Positions 9,382 to 16,902 of a stretch of DNA of 21,061 nucleotides are shown piece after piece. The stretch covers positions 1 through 21,061 of the forward strand of contig JBBHKE010002814.1 in assembly GCA_037447655.1 (NCBI GenBank), written 5' to 3'. The notes beneath the pieces were generated by a model, which ran no database searches, was not told the origin of the DNA, and saw only the letters and a program-made list of their open reading frames with translations. The stretch's first letter is position 1, and the number at the start of each line of letters is the position of its first letter. A program made the translations under genes and the position numbers. The stretch comes from Zygnema cylindricum (Eukaryota > Streptophyta > Zygnematophyceae > Zygnematales > Zygnemataceae).

Positions 9382-9599
9382 CACCTTGTATCGCTATTAG
9401 TGTTAAGGTTAATTTTGCCACTTAAAACATATTTTTCCGTACACATTTGTTGGATAATGGATCTGACGACTGCAATTGAAAGTTAAGATTCTCACCTTCA
9501 GATTGGCGGTCTCCATGTAGAAATAGGACAAGTGTGTACGAAGAAAAAATATTTTTAAAGTGGCAAACAAATTATTAACACTAAGGGCACTTCCCCATG
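9382..9599. mobile_element. MITE family 1, copy 1 (about 218 bp, TA-flanked)
   Basis: The left end CACCTTGTATCGCTATTAG follows a TA at 9380-9381. The right end, with TTAACACTAAGGGCACTT, is degenerate, and a TA follows at 9600-9601. Inside are the two arms shared with the copies at 18129 and 19101: CCACTTAAAACATATTTTTC then CGTACACA.TTGT.GGAT on the left, and ACAAGTGTGTACG then TTTTAAAGTGGC on the right. TA flanks, long arms and no coding capacity fit a Tc1/mariner-type MITE; the superfamily is inferred from the TA flanks alone. Confidence 0.75.
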
Positions 9600-9601
9600 T
9601 A

Positions 9602-9691
9602 ACCGAAACTTTAATCTTATAACTTTGTTTCTAGCGAAGATTCTCCGTACAACTTTCATAGCATTCCGATTTAATCGCAAATAACTTGTTA
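9602..9691. other. Short spacer between MITE and copia element
   Basis: AT-rich sequence of about 90 bp with no feature, ending at the copia target duplication. Confidence 0.5.
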
Positions 9692-9840
9692 CTTTATGTT
9701 GAAAAGAGGTAATTAATAGTTCACTTCCCTATTTTAGTTTTGTTTTAAAGAAAGAGAGTGAGGATCAAAGGCACGCCATGGCTGCCGCCATATTTAGAAA
9801 GTGGCAGTTTTTGCAGATAAGGGTATTTTGGCTAAAATGA

Positions 9841-9912
9841 TGCCTAGGTCTAGATTTGAACCTGTGACCTCTAGACTCTTTAGAGCCTAACGCCTTAACC
9901 ATTAAGGCGTTA
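9841..9912 (-). other. tRNA-like segment inside the 5' LTR (antisense)
   Basis: Read on the minus strand, about 72 bases look like a decayed tRNA. There is a D-arm-like TAATGGTTAAGGCG (A-box region), then an anticodon-arm-like hairpin TAGGCTC-TAAA-GAGTCTA, then GGTTCAAATCT (B-box region, 9852-9862). A-box to B-box spacing is tRNA-sized. The acceptor arm does not pair and the T stem is imperfect, so this is not a functional tRNA gene. It could be captured tRNA or SINE sequence, or a fortuitous Pol III-type promoter. The D-arm part is also a perfect 8-bp-stem hairpin (9891-9909). Confidence 0.45.
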
Positions 9913-10102
9913 CGAAAATACACATGACGGGTTTCATAAATATATAAAAATTAACGAAACAGCTAATTAACAGCAGACTAACCAAAATGAGCAATTTCTG
10001 CATGTACGCGAATCTGAACCGTGTAAAATATGTTTTGATCGGACGGCCGGCATTATGGCCGCCACGCGAAGTGAGCTTTTCGGCGGCATACGGATATAGC
10101 GT

Positions 10103-10118
10103 CACGTGGTGCCACGTG
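10103..10118 (+). promoter_or_regulatory. Pair of CACGTG (G-box/E-box) palindromes in 5' LTR
   Basis: CACGTG occurs at 10103-10108 and 10113-10118, start to start 10 bp, about one helical turn. The second sits in the palindrome GCCACGTGGC, the high-affinity plant G-box form for bZIP/bHLH factors. It lies upstream of the TATAAAG candidate, a sensible enhancer position in the U3 part of an LTR. Factor identity is inference. Confidence 0.5.
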
Positions 10119-10352
10119 GCGCCACATTTATTGATACCAGAGAAGATGGGAGGAGGAACCATGGCTTCCGATTTGACAGGTGTCACCTTGTAGACCTTGT
10201 CGTACAATGGTCGTACAATAAGTACATCACCCATTGTACCTTCTTATACTATATAGTGTCCTATTGGACTAGGGTTTAGTAGTAGGTAGTCGTGAGTAGG
10301 CAGACCAAGATTTAGTAATATTTAGGTACCTCTCTCTAAGAGAGCTTGTAAC

Positions 10353-10359
10353 TATAAAG
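10353..10359 (+). promoter_or_regulatory. Candidate TATA box in 5' LTR
   Basis: TATAAAG follows CTTGTAAC and is conserved in the 3' LTR (15659-15665). If used, transcription would start some 25-35 bp downstream, leaving about 200 bp of R-U5. An alternative TATA-like stretch, CTATATAG, lies near 10248 but is not conserved in the other LTR. Confidence 0.5.
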
Positions 10360-10582
10360 GTCATCTTTGACCAGCCATAACTTACTGCTCAGGGGAGCAA
10401 ATTCAGTGATTCTTTTTGCGTTTGACTCAAGGGAGTCTTGTCCTCACAGGGGTGAGGGTGGTCAAAATATTTGTGTGCCTGGGTGGCACTTATTCAGTGG
10501 GAAAGTGGAAGGGGCAAATATTATCCTAGAGGCTTTACATAGGCTGCTCATTCTGTGGGTCAATGGAGACCACAGAATTTCA

Positions 10583-10597
10583 GGTTATGGGCCCACC
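10583..10597 (+). promoter_or_regulatory. Primer-binding site, half-tRNA(iMet) type
   Basis: GGTTATGGGCCCACC begins at the base after the LTR. It is not complementary to any tRNA 3' end (no TGG start). It is complementary to the anticodon arm of eukaryotic initiator tRNA-Met (GGUGGGCCCAUAACC in the plant sequence as I recall it), including the CAU anticodon. Drosophila copia has the same GGTTATGGGCCCA core in the same place and is primed by a 5' half of this tRNA; yeast Ty5 also uses an internal iMet site. The final CC fits a plant-type stem better than the animal one (CCCAG). Confidence 0.9.
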
Positions 10598-11760
10598 CTC
10601 TAGGGTGCCCATATTTGATGGATCAGACTTTTTTTATTGGGAAATGATGATGGAGGGAGAACTATTTGAGAAGAATCTATGGGGCATAGTGTCTGGACAA
10701 ATTTGATGCCCACCTCCACTTGGGTTTGGAGGGAAAAGTTTTTTTGGCACCTCCGCCTCTACAGTTGGTAGAACAACTGCCACCATCACCAAGGATGAAT
10801 ATGAGGAAGGAGAGGAGATTGTCATGGAAGGAGAAAAGGGAGGAGTTGCAACTCCAGTGACACCATTGCCGAAGGCGATACCGGCAGCAGCACCACCAAA
10901 AACGGCGACAAGGGTTCAGACTGAAAGATCAGAATATGAAAAGTGGAACTACAAAAACAAGGTTGATAAGCTCTTAATTCTTAAAAGTGTAGCAAAGGGC
11001 ATTGCCATTCCCCTTATGCATGTGAAATCTTCATCTCAGATTTGGATATCACTAGTTAACAAATAAAAGTATGGATCATTGCAGCAACAACAGTTGGCCG
11101 AAAATAAGATTGCAGCTTATACTTATAAAGGTGGAAGTATGAATAATTATTGTAATGATTTAGGAACATTATTTGGAGAGTTAGAGAGTGCAGGTAACTC
11201 ATGGTCCGAGAGACAAAGAGTGAACACATTGATGATGAAACTACATGAAGAGTATGCGAATATCATTAACCGATTGCTAGACATGGGAGATAGCAATTGG
11301 AATTGGGATGACACAATGGGAATGATTTTAGTGAAAGAAAGCACCATAGAGCTTAGGAGAGGGAGTCCAAGTGTTCAAGCATTGTCTGCAAGAGCTGATT
11401 GGCGGAAGCGTGATGAGGAGAGAGGGAAAGATCCCTATCGAAACTTTGGTGGAAGAGGACAAGGAGGTGGCAGATTTGATAGACAAGGGAGAGGAGCTTC
11501 TCGAGGAGGATTATGTCACTTCTTCAAGAAACCGGGATACTATATGGCAGATTGTGTCAAACTTGCAGATCTTCGACTCAAAGATGGTCAAGGAACCTCA
11601 AGGGATGGAGGAAAGGCTTTCTTCACTCAAGTTTATGATGAGGAAGTGGAAGAAAAAACCGAACCAGAAGAGGAGCTTGAGGAGCTTCTTCTTAATCTAA
11701 AAAACACTGAAAAGCATGTCGACATTCCACGGAGACAAAAGTGTGATTTTGGAGGTAAAA
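10587..11760 (+). pseudogene. gag: Copia gag (degenerate, interrupted by two stops)
   Basis: Gag packages element RNA into cytoplasmic virus-like particles. One frame runs from ATG 10587 (or ATG 10563, inside the LTR) through the copia-type N-terminal phrase VPIFDGSDFFYW, then LWGIVSG. A TGA at 10704 and a TAA at 11064 break it. The region after the second stop (KYGSLQQQQLAENKIAAYTY) joins in frame with the region before it, so these are point lesions in one gene. A basic Gly/Arg-rich segment precedes the CCHC zinc knuckle position at 11514-11555, of which only the first and last Cys remain; the second Cys position is Phe and the His position is Tyr. An acidic Glu-rich linker follows. The ATG at 10587 has purine at -3 and G at +4, a better context than 10563. 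Confidence 0.85.
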
Positions 11761-12165
11761 GGTATCCACCCGAGGATGGATGGATCATAGACTCAAGGGC
11801 TTCAATGCATATGTGCAAAGATAAGCGGTGGTTCACTAAACTGAGAAAAATCCCAACAGTTGAGATAGAGTACGGAGATGGTAGAGTAGAAACCACAAGT
11901 CTTGTTGGAACTGTTGACTTGAAGGTTTTAGTTGATGGAAAGGCCTCAATTGTATCACTCTCAGACGTTCTTTACATTCCACAGCTTAGCAAGAACCTAG
12001 TCTCAACAGCTGTCTTAGATGAAAAGGAGTTTGAAACAGGAACTAGGAAAGGAATCTTCACAGCAAGCTTTGATAATGAGGTTTATTTCATAGCTGAGAA
12101 GGGCATTCAAGGAATGTTTAGAATTGTACTTTGCAATGAAAAGAGTGTTCTATACTCGTGTGCAA
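11761..12165 (+). pseudogene. Copia aspartic protease domain (active-site motif altered)
   Basis: Continues in the gag frame. GWIIDSRASMHMC at about 11778-11816 occupies the position of the aspartic protease active site. The catalytic Asp (codon 11790-11792) is present, but the usual D-S/T-G triad reads D-S-R. Downstream phrases typical of the copia protease and the stretch after it can be seen, such as IEYGDGRVE and LSDVLYIPQLSKNLVS. The enzyme normally acts as a dimer to cut the Gag-Pol polyprotein. With Arg at the triad glycine, activity is unlikely. The domain is otherwise open, without stops. Confidence 0.85.
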
Positions 12166-13100
12166 GTGAGATGATGCTTTGGCATAAAAGGTTGGGGCAT
12201 GTGCATCTAGATAGATTAAAGAAAATGAAGAAAAAGGGAATAGTGTAGGGTATTACTTTTGAAGATGATGAGACCTTTGATGATTATAGTGTATGTGCCC
12301 AAGGGAAGATTCATAGACTTCCATTTCCAAAGGCAACCACATATAGGAGAGAGAAAGTATTAGATATAGTTCACACTGATGTTTGGGGACATGCTAGGTA
12401 TGCTTCACATGGGGGGAAGAGATGGATGTTAACTATCACAGATGATTGGTCTCGATACACGAAGGTATACTTTCTCAAACATAAGTCAGAGGTATTAAGA
12501 TGTTTCAAAGAGTATAAAGTATGGAGTGAAAGCTACATGAAACCTCAATAAAAGAGATAAGAAGTGATAATGGGAAAGAATACACCTCAAGGGAATTTGA
12601 AGAATATCTTAAAGAAGAAGGAATTCATCATGAGAAAACAATTCCCTATAATCCGGAACAAAATGGAGTAGCAGAAAAAGTGAATAGAATTTAGAAGATA
12701 TATCCAGAAGTATGTTAAGTGACAAGAGGATAGGGCTGCAGTTTTGGGCTGAGTCTATGAACTATGCCAACTTCATCAAAAATAGAGTCCTAACTTCAGC
12801 AAATAAATAGGAAACTCCGTATGAGAGGTGGACAGGAAGAAAGCCTGATTTGTCTAGTTTGAGTGTTCGGAAGTCAAGTTTATAGTTTAGATTCCGATAA
12901 GACTAAATGGAAGTTAGAGGGAAGAGGGAAACCAGGATATCTTGTAGGATATGATGAGAGCACAAAAGGATACCGAGTGAACGACTTGAAAAAGAGAGAT
13001 ATAATTCTGGAAAAACACATAGTGGTGATGAATGAAGAGAAGTCCATTGATCCATTCAAATATAATAGGGAAGTCAAAATCAGATTTGAAACGGATCAGT
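12166..13100 (+). pseudogene. Copia integrase (degenerate, split over three frames)
   Basis: Integrase inserts the cDNA into the genome. The GAG-pre-integrase zinc region gives LWHKRLGHVH (two His), then a TAG at 12246, then VCAQGK with only one of the two usual Cys. Catalytic acids: Asp in HTDVWG (12378-12380), Asp in RSDNGKEY (12566-12568), Glu in EQNGVAEK (12674-12676). The last two have exactly 35 residues between them, the DD35E spacing. The first Asp lies in a different frame from the others because of a shift near 12525-12557, beside a TAA at 12549. Further shifts occur near 12691 and 12862, with a TAG at 12808. The C-terminal part VFGSQVYSLDSDKTKWKLEGRGKPGYLVGY is the copia-typical segment after the core. 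Confidence 0.88.
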
Positions 13101-13420
13101 TTTCTATTTTTGACTTTGAAAATGAAGACAAGGAAGAGGGAGAAAAAGAAAAATCTGCAGATCTACCAAAGGAGAAGGAGGAAAGGACAACACCCGAGGC
13201 AACGCCACAATACGAAGTGATACCGATGAGGAACTTGATGAGACACCAGAATTGGAAGATATGGGAGCTGAAAAATCTCCCAAATCGAAACCCAAGGATG
13301 CCTTCCATACCGGCGTCCGATTTTGAAAGGGGAAGAAGAAGTAGTAAACGACTTCAAGAAAGACAAGTAAATAATCAACTCACAAAGATGTCTCACCCAC
13401 ATGAACCTCAAACATACTTA
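13101..13420 (+). other. Low-conservation linker between integrase and RT
   Basis: Part of the open frame 12863-13570. Rich in Glu/Lys (EGEKEKSADLPKEKEERTT) with Pro/Ser, as usual for the variable stretch between integrase and RT in copia polyproteins. No domain. Minus-strand frames here are shadows. Confidence 0.7.
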
Positions 13421-14160
13421 GAGGCCATAAACACTCCAAAAAGTAGCCAGTGGATCACAACTATAAATGAAAAAATGGCCTCTATCACGGAAGCCAATAC
13501 ATGGGAGTTGGTAGATTGTCCACCGGACCGAAAACCGATCGGATATAAGTGGGTGTTAAACTTAAATTAAACCCCGATAATACCATTGAGAGGTACAAAG
13601 CTAGGTTAGTTGCAAAAGGTTATACTCAGAAAGAGGGGATAGACTACGAAGAAACCTTTGCACCTGTAGTCAGATTTCCTTCAGTTAGAATCCTTTTAAG
13701 TATAGCCGCAGCGGAGGATATGGAAATACACCAGATGGATATTAAAACGGCCTTTTTGCACGGAGAGTTGGAAGAAGAAATTTACATAAGGCAACCGGAA
13801 GGATTCGTGGAAAGCGGGGAAGAAAGCAAGGTTTGTAAACTAATAAAATCACTCTATGGGCTTAAGCAAGCCCCACGACAATGGAATATAAAGCTAGACG
13901 AATTTCTGACCGGTTTTGGGTATATCAGAATTAGTTCACATCACTCTATATATTTATTTGAGGATGAGAATGGAGTGATATTTATTGCTATTTATGTAGA
14001 TGATTTGTTGGTCTTAAGCAAGTCTTAGATAAAATTAACAAACTAAAACGAGATCTTAGAAGCAGTTTTGATATGAAAGATCTCGGCGAAGCAAAGTATA
14101 TTTTGGGAATTCAAATGGAGAGAGATAGAGGGAATAGAATTATAAGACTCACTCAATAAG
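13421..14160 (+). pseudogene. Copia reverse transcriptase (degenerate, two frameshifts)
   Basis: The RNA-templated polymerase that makes the cDNA. It begins at EAINTPKSSQWITTINEKMAS...[21 protein letters not shown] (broken here only by spacing of motifs), shifts frame near 13560, then continues [58 protein letters not shown] (motif A Asp) and [12 protein letters not shown], then [11 protein letters not shown] with the YVDD catalytic pair at 13999-14004. A second shift near 14023 moves reading to the frame of DMKDLGEAKYILGIQMER, ending at a TAA at 14157. The core from 13561 to 14022 is uninterrupted and all visible catalytic Asp residues are kept, so this is the best preserved part of the element. 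Confidence 0.92.
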
Positions 14161-14173
14161 AGCAATCAGTAAT

Positions 14174-14986
14174 ATGCTAGAAAGTTTTCAGATGGAAAAA
14201 GCAAACGGATGTACTACTCGTATGGATTTGAAGAATGTGTTTGAGGGGAGTGAAGAGAGAGGAATATTGATCATTAATGATGAGATCGATGAGATACAAA
14301 GAAAATTTATAGAAAATATCCTTTATCGGCAGATTGTAGGCAGTTTAATTTATTTAATGAACTGTACCCGTCCGGATATAGCTGCAGCTGTAGGTGTCCT
14401 TAGTAGAAGTCTAAATGAACCAAGAAAGAGAGACTGGGAGGCTACCAAAAGGGTGATGAGGTATCTGGTGAGGACAAGGGAATTATGGTTGCATTTGGGA
14501 GGGGAGCACACTGACATCACCAACTGGAGTGATGTCAGTTATGGAGATGTGCCTTTAAGGCGGTGTACGACTGGATATGTGTTGCAAATTAGATCCGGTG
14601 CATGTTGTTGGAGTAGCAAGCAACAAAAAGTAATTGCTCAGTCCACTATGGAGGCTGAATACATGGCTTCCTGTGCTGCCACCAAAGAATTAATGTGGGT
14701 TAAATCTCTTCTTGAAGAACTTGGGTTCATGAAGTCTGGAACTCAAAATGTTTTTTGTGATAATCAAGCTGCTATCTCTATTGCAGCTAATCCGAAACAT
14801 CACTTCAAAGCTAAGTATATGGATATTAGACTGAGCTTTGTCAGAGAGAAGGTTGAAAATAAAATTATTAAACTGGTTCATAAAACTGATAGAGAAATGA
14901 TAGCAAACATGATGACAAAACCAGTGCCTTCCCCTAAGTTGATTTATTGCAGAGAAAACTGTGGATTAAAATTAAAAAGTGACTAG
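14174..14986 (+). pseudogene. Copia RT connection and RNase H domain
   Basis: An open 270-codon frame reached by another shift near 14165. It starts in the RT C-terminal part, with VGSLIYLMNCTRPDIAAAVG and WEATKRVMRYL, and passes into RNase H, which degrades the RNA strand of the hybrid. RNase H landmarks are WSDVSYGD near 14530 (the usual first Asp position reads Asn), CTTGYV, STMEAEYMA (catalytic Glu), FCDNQAAI (catalytic Asp) and a diverged C-terminal HFKAKYMDIRLSFVREKV. It ends at TAG 14984-14986, a few bases before the polypurine tract. Intact in length, but its RT part is cut off from the rest by the upstream shifts. Confidence 0.9.
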
Positions 14987-14989
14987 GAA

Positions 14990-14999
14990 TTAAGGGGAG
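14990..14999 (+). promoter_or_regulatory. Polypurine tract (PPT)
   Basis: TTAAGGGGAG immediately precedes the 3' LTR TG. A purine run directly at this border is where plus-strand DNA synthesis starts in LTR retrotransposons. Confidence 0.85.
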
Positions 15000-15143
15000 T
15001 GTTGAAAAGAGGTAATTAATAGTTCACTTCTCTATTTTAGTTTTACTTTAAAGAAAGAGAGTGAGGATCAAAGGCACGCCATGGCTGCCGCCATATTTAG
15101 AAAGTGGCAGTTTTTGCAGATAAGGGTATTTTGGCTAAAATGA

Positions 15144-15215
15144 TGCCTAGGTCTAGATTTGAATCTGTGACCTCTAGACTCTTTAGAGCCTAACGCCTTA
15201 ACCATTAAGGCGTTA
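15144..15215 (-). other. tRNA-like segment inside the 3' LTR (antisense)
   Basis: Same arrangement as in the 5' LTR. The D-arm-like 8-bp hairpin CGCCTTAA-CCA-TTAAGGCG lies at 15194-15212 and the B-box region at 15155-15165. Here the B box reads GATTCAAATCT, one base off the better GGTTCAAATCT of the other LTR, so it is the more decayed copy. Confidence 0.42.
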
Positions 15216-15405
15216 CGAAAATACACATGACGGGTTTCATAAATATATAAAAATTAACGAAACAGCTAATTAACAGCAGACTAACCAAAATGAGCAATTT
15301 CTGCATGTACGCGAATCTGAACCGTGTAAAATATGTTTTGATCGGACGGCCGGCATTATGGCCGCCACGCGAAGTGAGCTTTTCGGCGGCATACGGATAT
15401 AGCGT

Positions 15406-15421
15406 CACGTGGTGCCACGTG
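15406..15421 (+). promoter_or_regulatory. Pair of CACGTG palindromes in 3' LTR
   Basis: CACGTG at 15406-15411 and 15416-15421, unchanged from the 5' LTR in sequence and spacing. Confidence 0.5.
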
Positions 15422-15658
15422 GCGCCACATTATTTGATACCGGAGAAGATGGGAGGAGGAACCATGGCTTCCGATATGACAGGTGTCACCTTGTAGACCT
15501 TGTCGTACAATAGTTGTACAATAAGTACATCGCCCATTGTACCTTCTTGTACTTTATAGTGTTCCTATTGGACTAGGGTTTAATAGTAGGTAGTCGTGAG
15601 TAGGCAGACCGAGACTTAGTAATATTTAGGTACCTCTCTCTCTAAGAGAGCTTGTAAC

Positions 15659-15665
15659 TATAAAG
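15659..15665 (+). promoter_or_regulatory. Candidate TATA box in 3' LTR
   Basis: TATAAAG at the position matching 10353-10359. In a 3' LTR it could drive read-out transcription into the flanking sequence. Confidence 0.4.
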
Positions 15666-15893
15666 GTCATCTTTGACCAGCCATAACTTACTGCTCGGGT
15701 GAGCAAATTCAGTGATTCTTTTTGCGTTTGACTCAGGGGAGTCTTGTCCTCACAAGGGTGAGAGTGGTCAGAATATTTGTGTGCCTGGGCGGCGCTTATT
15801 CAGCGGGAAAGTAGAAGGGGCAAATATTATCCTAGAGGCTTTACATAGGCTGCTCATTCTGTGGGTCAATGGAGACCACAGAATTTCACTTTA

Positions 15894-16296
15894 AAAAGTG
15901 ATAAGCGTAGACGTGTACGAAACATGTGACACATAATCGGCACACAAAATGTTGGGAAACTTCCACTAGGCTTCAATTTTAGACGTCCACCCGCACGCTG
16001 TACAGTTTTTGTCACTTCGCAATATCTGCACGCCACATTGTCGACGTGGAGGTATTACAAATTTTTAGGGTTCGTGACATTGTGACGTCACGCTCGTCAC
16101 GCTCAACTATGACAGGGCCCACATCACAACTTCTAAAACTTTTCGCCATGGTTTCTTGATTGTTGTTTTCTGTCTTTTCTTAGTCTACTTGCCATCAAAA
16201 TATACCCAAAGATAGGCAAAAGAAATCGTTTTCAGAGATCTTCTATCTGATACCATCATAGACGTTTTTCGTTAGAAAAATTGTGCGATAGACGCG
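15894..16296. other. Spacer, no gene seen
   Basis: Mixed-composition sequence downstream of the copia target duplication. It includes GTGACGTCACGCTCGTCACG near 16081, a CRE-like TGACGTCA palindrome with repeated CGTCACG. No open frame of note. Confidence 0.5.
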
Positions 16297-16302
16297 GTAG
16301 TG

Positions 16303-16325
16303 GGAGAGGGAGAGAGAGAGAGAGG
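16303..16325. repeat. (GA)n microsatellite
   Basis: GGGAGAGGGAGAGAGAGAGAG-type run, all purine. Confidence 0.8.
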
Positions 16326-16526
16326 CGCTTTCACAAACTTCGCTTTTGTGAAATGGCGTCCGTTGGTCGAGACCCCTCCACGGCCCCTGTACGAAAAAAA
16401 ACGCACGGAAAAATGTGAGGCACAGGCTGGAAACGTGCAGTGGGTTTTTTTTTGTACTCCGTGCATAAAATTTGTAAAAAACTTCCGACACGTGCGACAG
16501 CATCTACTTATTCGCTCACCTCATGG

Positions 16527-16570
16527 AACTATATTTAAAATCACCTCGCGAGGTGATTTTAAATATAGTT
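16527..16570. repeat. 44-bp perfect palindrome
   Basis: AACTATATTTAAAATCACCT then CG is followed directly by its exact complement, 22 bp each side with no spacer, centred between 16548 and 16549 on CTCG|CGAG. It can form a hairpin or cruciform. Partial pairing seems to continue outward (CTCACCTCAT on the left, GATGAG on the right). It overlaps no recognised transposon. Confidence 0.95.
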
Positions 16571-16609
16571 TGAAGATGAGTTGAAAGGACCCGAAAGTGG
16601 GTCGAAAAG

Positions 16610-16653
16610 CGCTAGACGACAAACTGCATCACGCTAGACGACAAACTGCAGTA
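16610..16653 (+). repeat. 22-bp tandem duplication
   Basis: CGCTAGACGACAAACTGCA occurs at 16610 and 16632 with a 22-bp offset. It lies 40 bp from the perfect palindrome. Confidence 0.9.
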
Positions 16654-16902
16654 CATGTAATGTTTCAAGGTAACGCAACTTGTACGGTGGAAATTTCATT
16701 TTTTTTGTACGGCTGCAGATTTTTTTGTTTTTTTCCAAGTTATTGAGGAAAACGACACAAAATAACTGTGACTTTAGCACATGGGAAAATGCCCTAATAA
16801 CGACACCCAGTGTAGTTCGAGCAGATACTCGTACCTAATCGTATTTAAATCTTTGGTTTCAAATTTTCAATCATTCGATGGATACCGTACGGCCGTACTC
16901 TA

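Larger units (their letters stand above)
9697..10582 (+). repeat. 5' LTR of the copia element (886 bp)
   Basis: Runs from TGTTGAAAAG to AATTTCA and is matched by 15000-15888. Reading the two side by side I count roughly 26 substitutions and two small indels (1 and 2 bp), about 97% identity. It carries an antisense tRNA-like segment, two CACGTG palindromes, a TATAAAG candidate and an in-frame ATG (10563) leading into gag. Small open frames inside it (for example 9987-10193 and 10367-10603) are not considered coding. Confidence 0.96.
15000..15888 (+). repeat. 3' LTR of the copia element (889 bp)
   Basis: TGTTGAAAAG to AATTTCA, followed by the CTTTA target duplication. About 97% identical to the 5' LTR; the 3-bp length difference is accounted for by an extra T near 15563 and an extra CT in the (CT)n before AAGAGAG. 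The tRNA-like segment, CACGTG pair and TATAAAG candidate are all conserved. Confidence 0.96.
9692..15893 (+). mobile_element. Ty1/copia LTR retrotransposon with 5-bp target-site duplication
   Basis: The element itself is 9697-15888. The pentamer CTTTA sits at 9692-9696 and again at 15889-15893, a perfect target-site duplication, so the borders are firm. The LTRs begin TGTTGAAAAG and end AATTTCA (TG...CA). Internally the order is PBS, gag with a zinc-knuckle remnant, aspartic protease, GAG-pre-integrase and integrase, reverse transcriptase with YVDD, RNase H and polypurine tract. Integrase before RT places it in Ty1/copia. The coding region has at least five in-frame stops (10704, 11064, 12246, 12808, 14157) and about six frameshifts (near 12525-12557, 12691, 12862, 13560, 14023 and 14165), so it encodes no functional polyprotein. 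It is a young-looking insertion by LTR identity but non-autonomous. Confidence 0.97.

Noticed and set aside
10367-10603. 78-codon frame inside the 5' LTR
   Set aside because: In a different frame from gag, and the matching frame in the 3' LTR is not preserved in length.
16300-16584. 94-codon frame crossing the (GA)n run and the perfect palindrome
   Set aside because: Begins in a microsatellite and its end is encoded by the palindrome; no domain.
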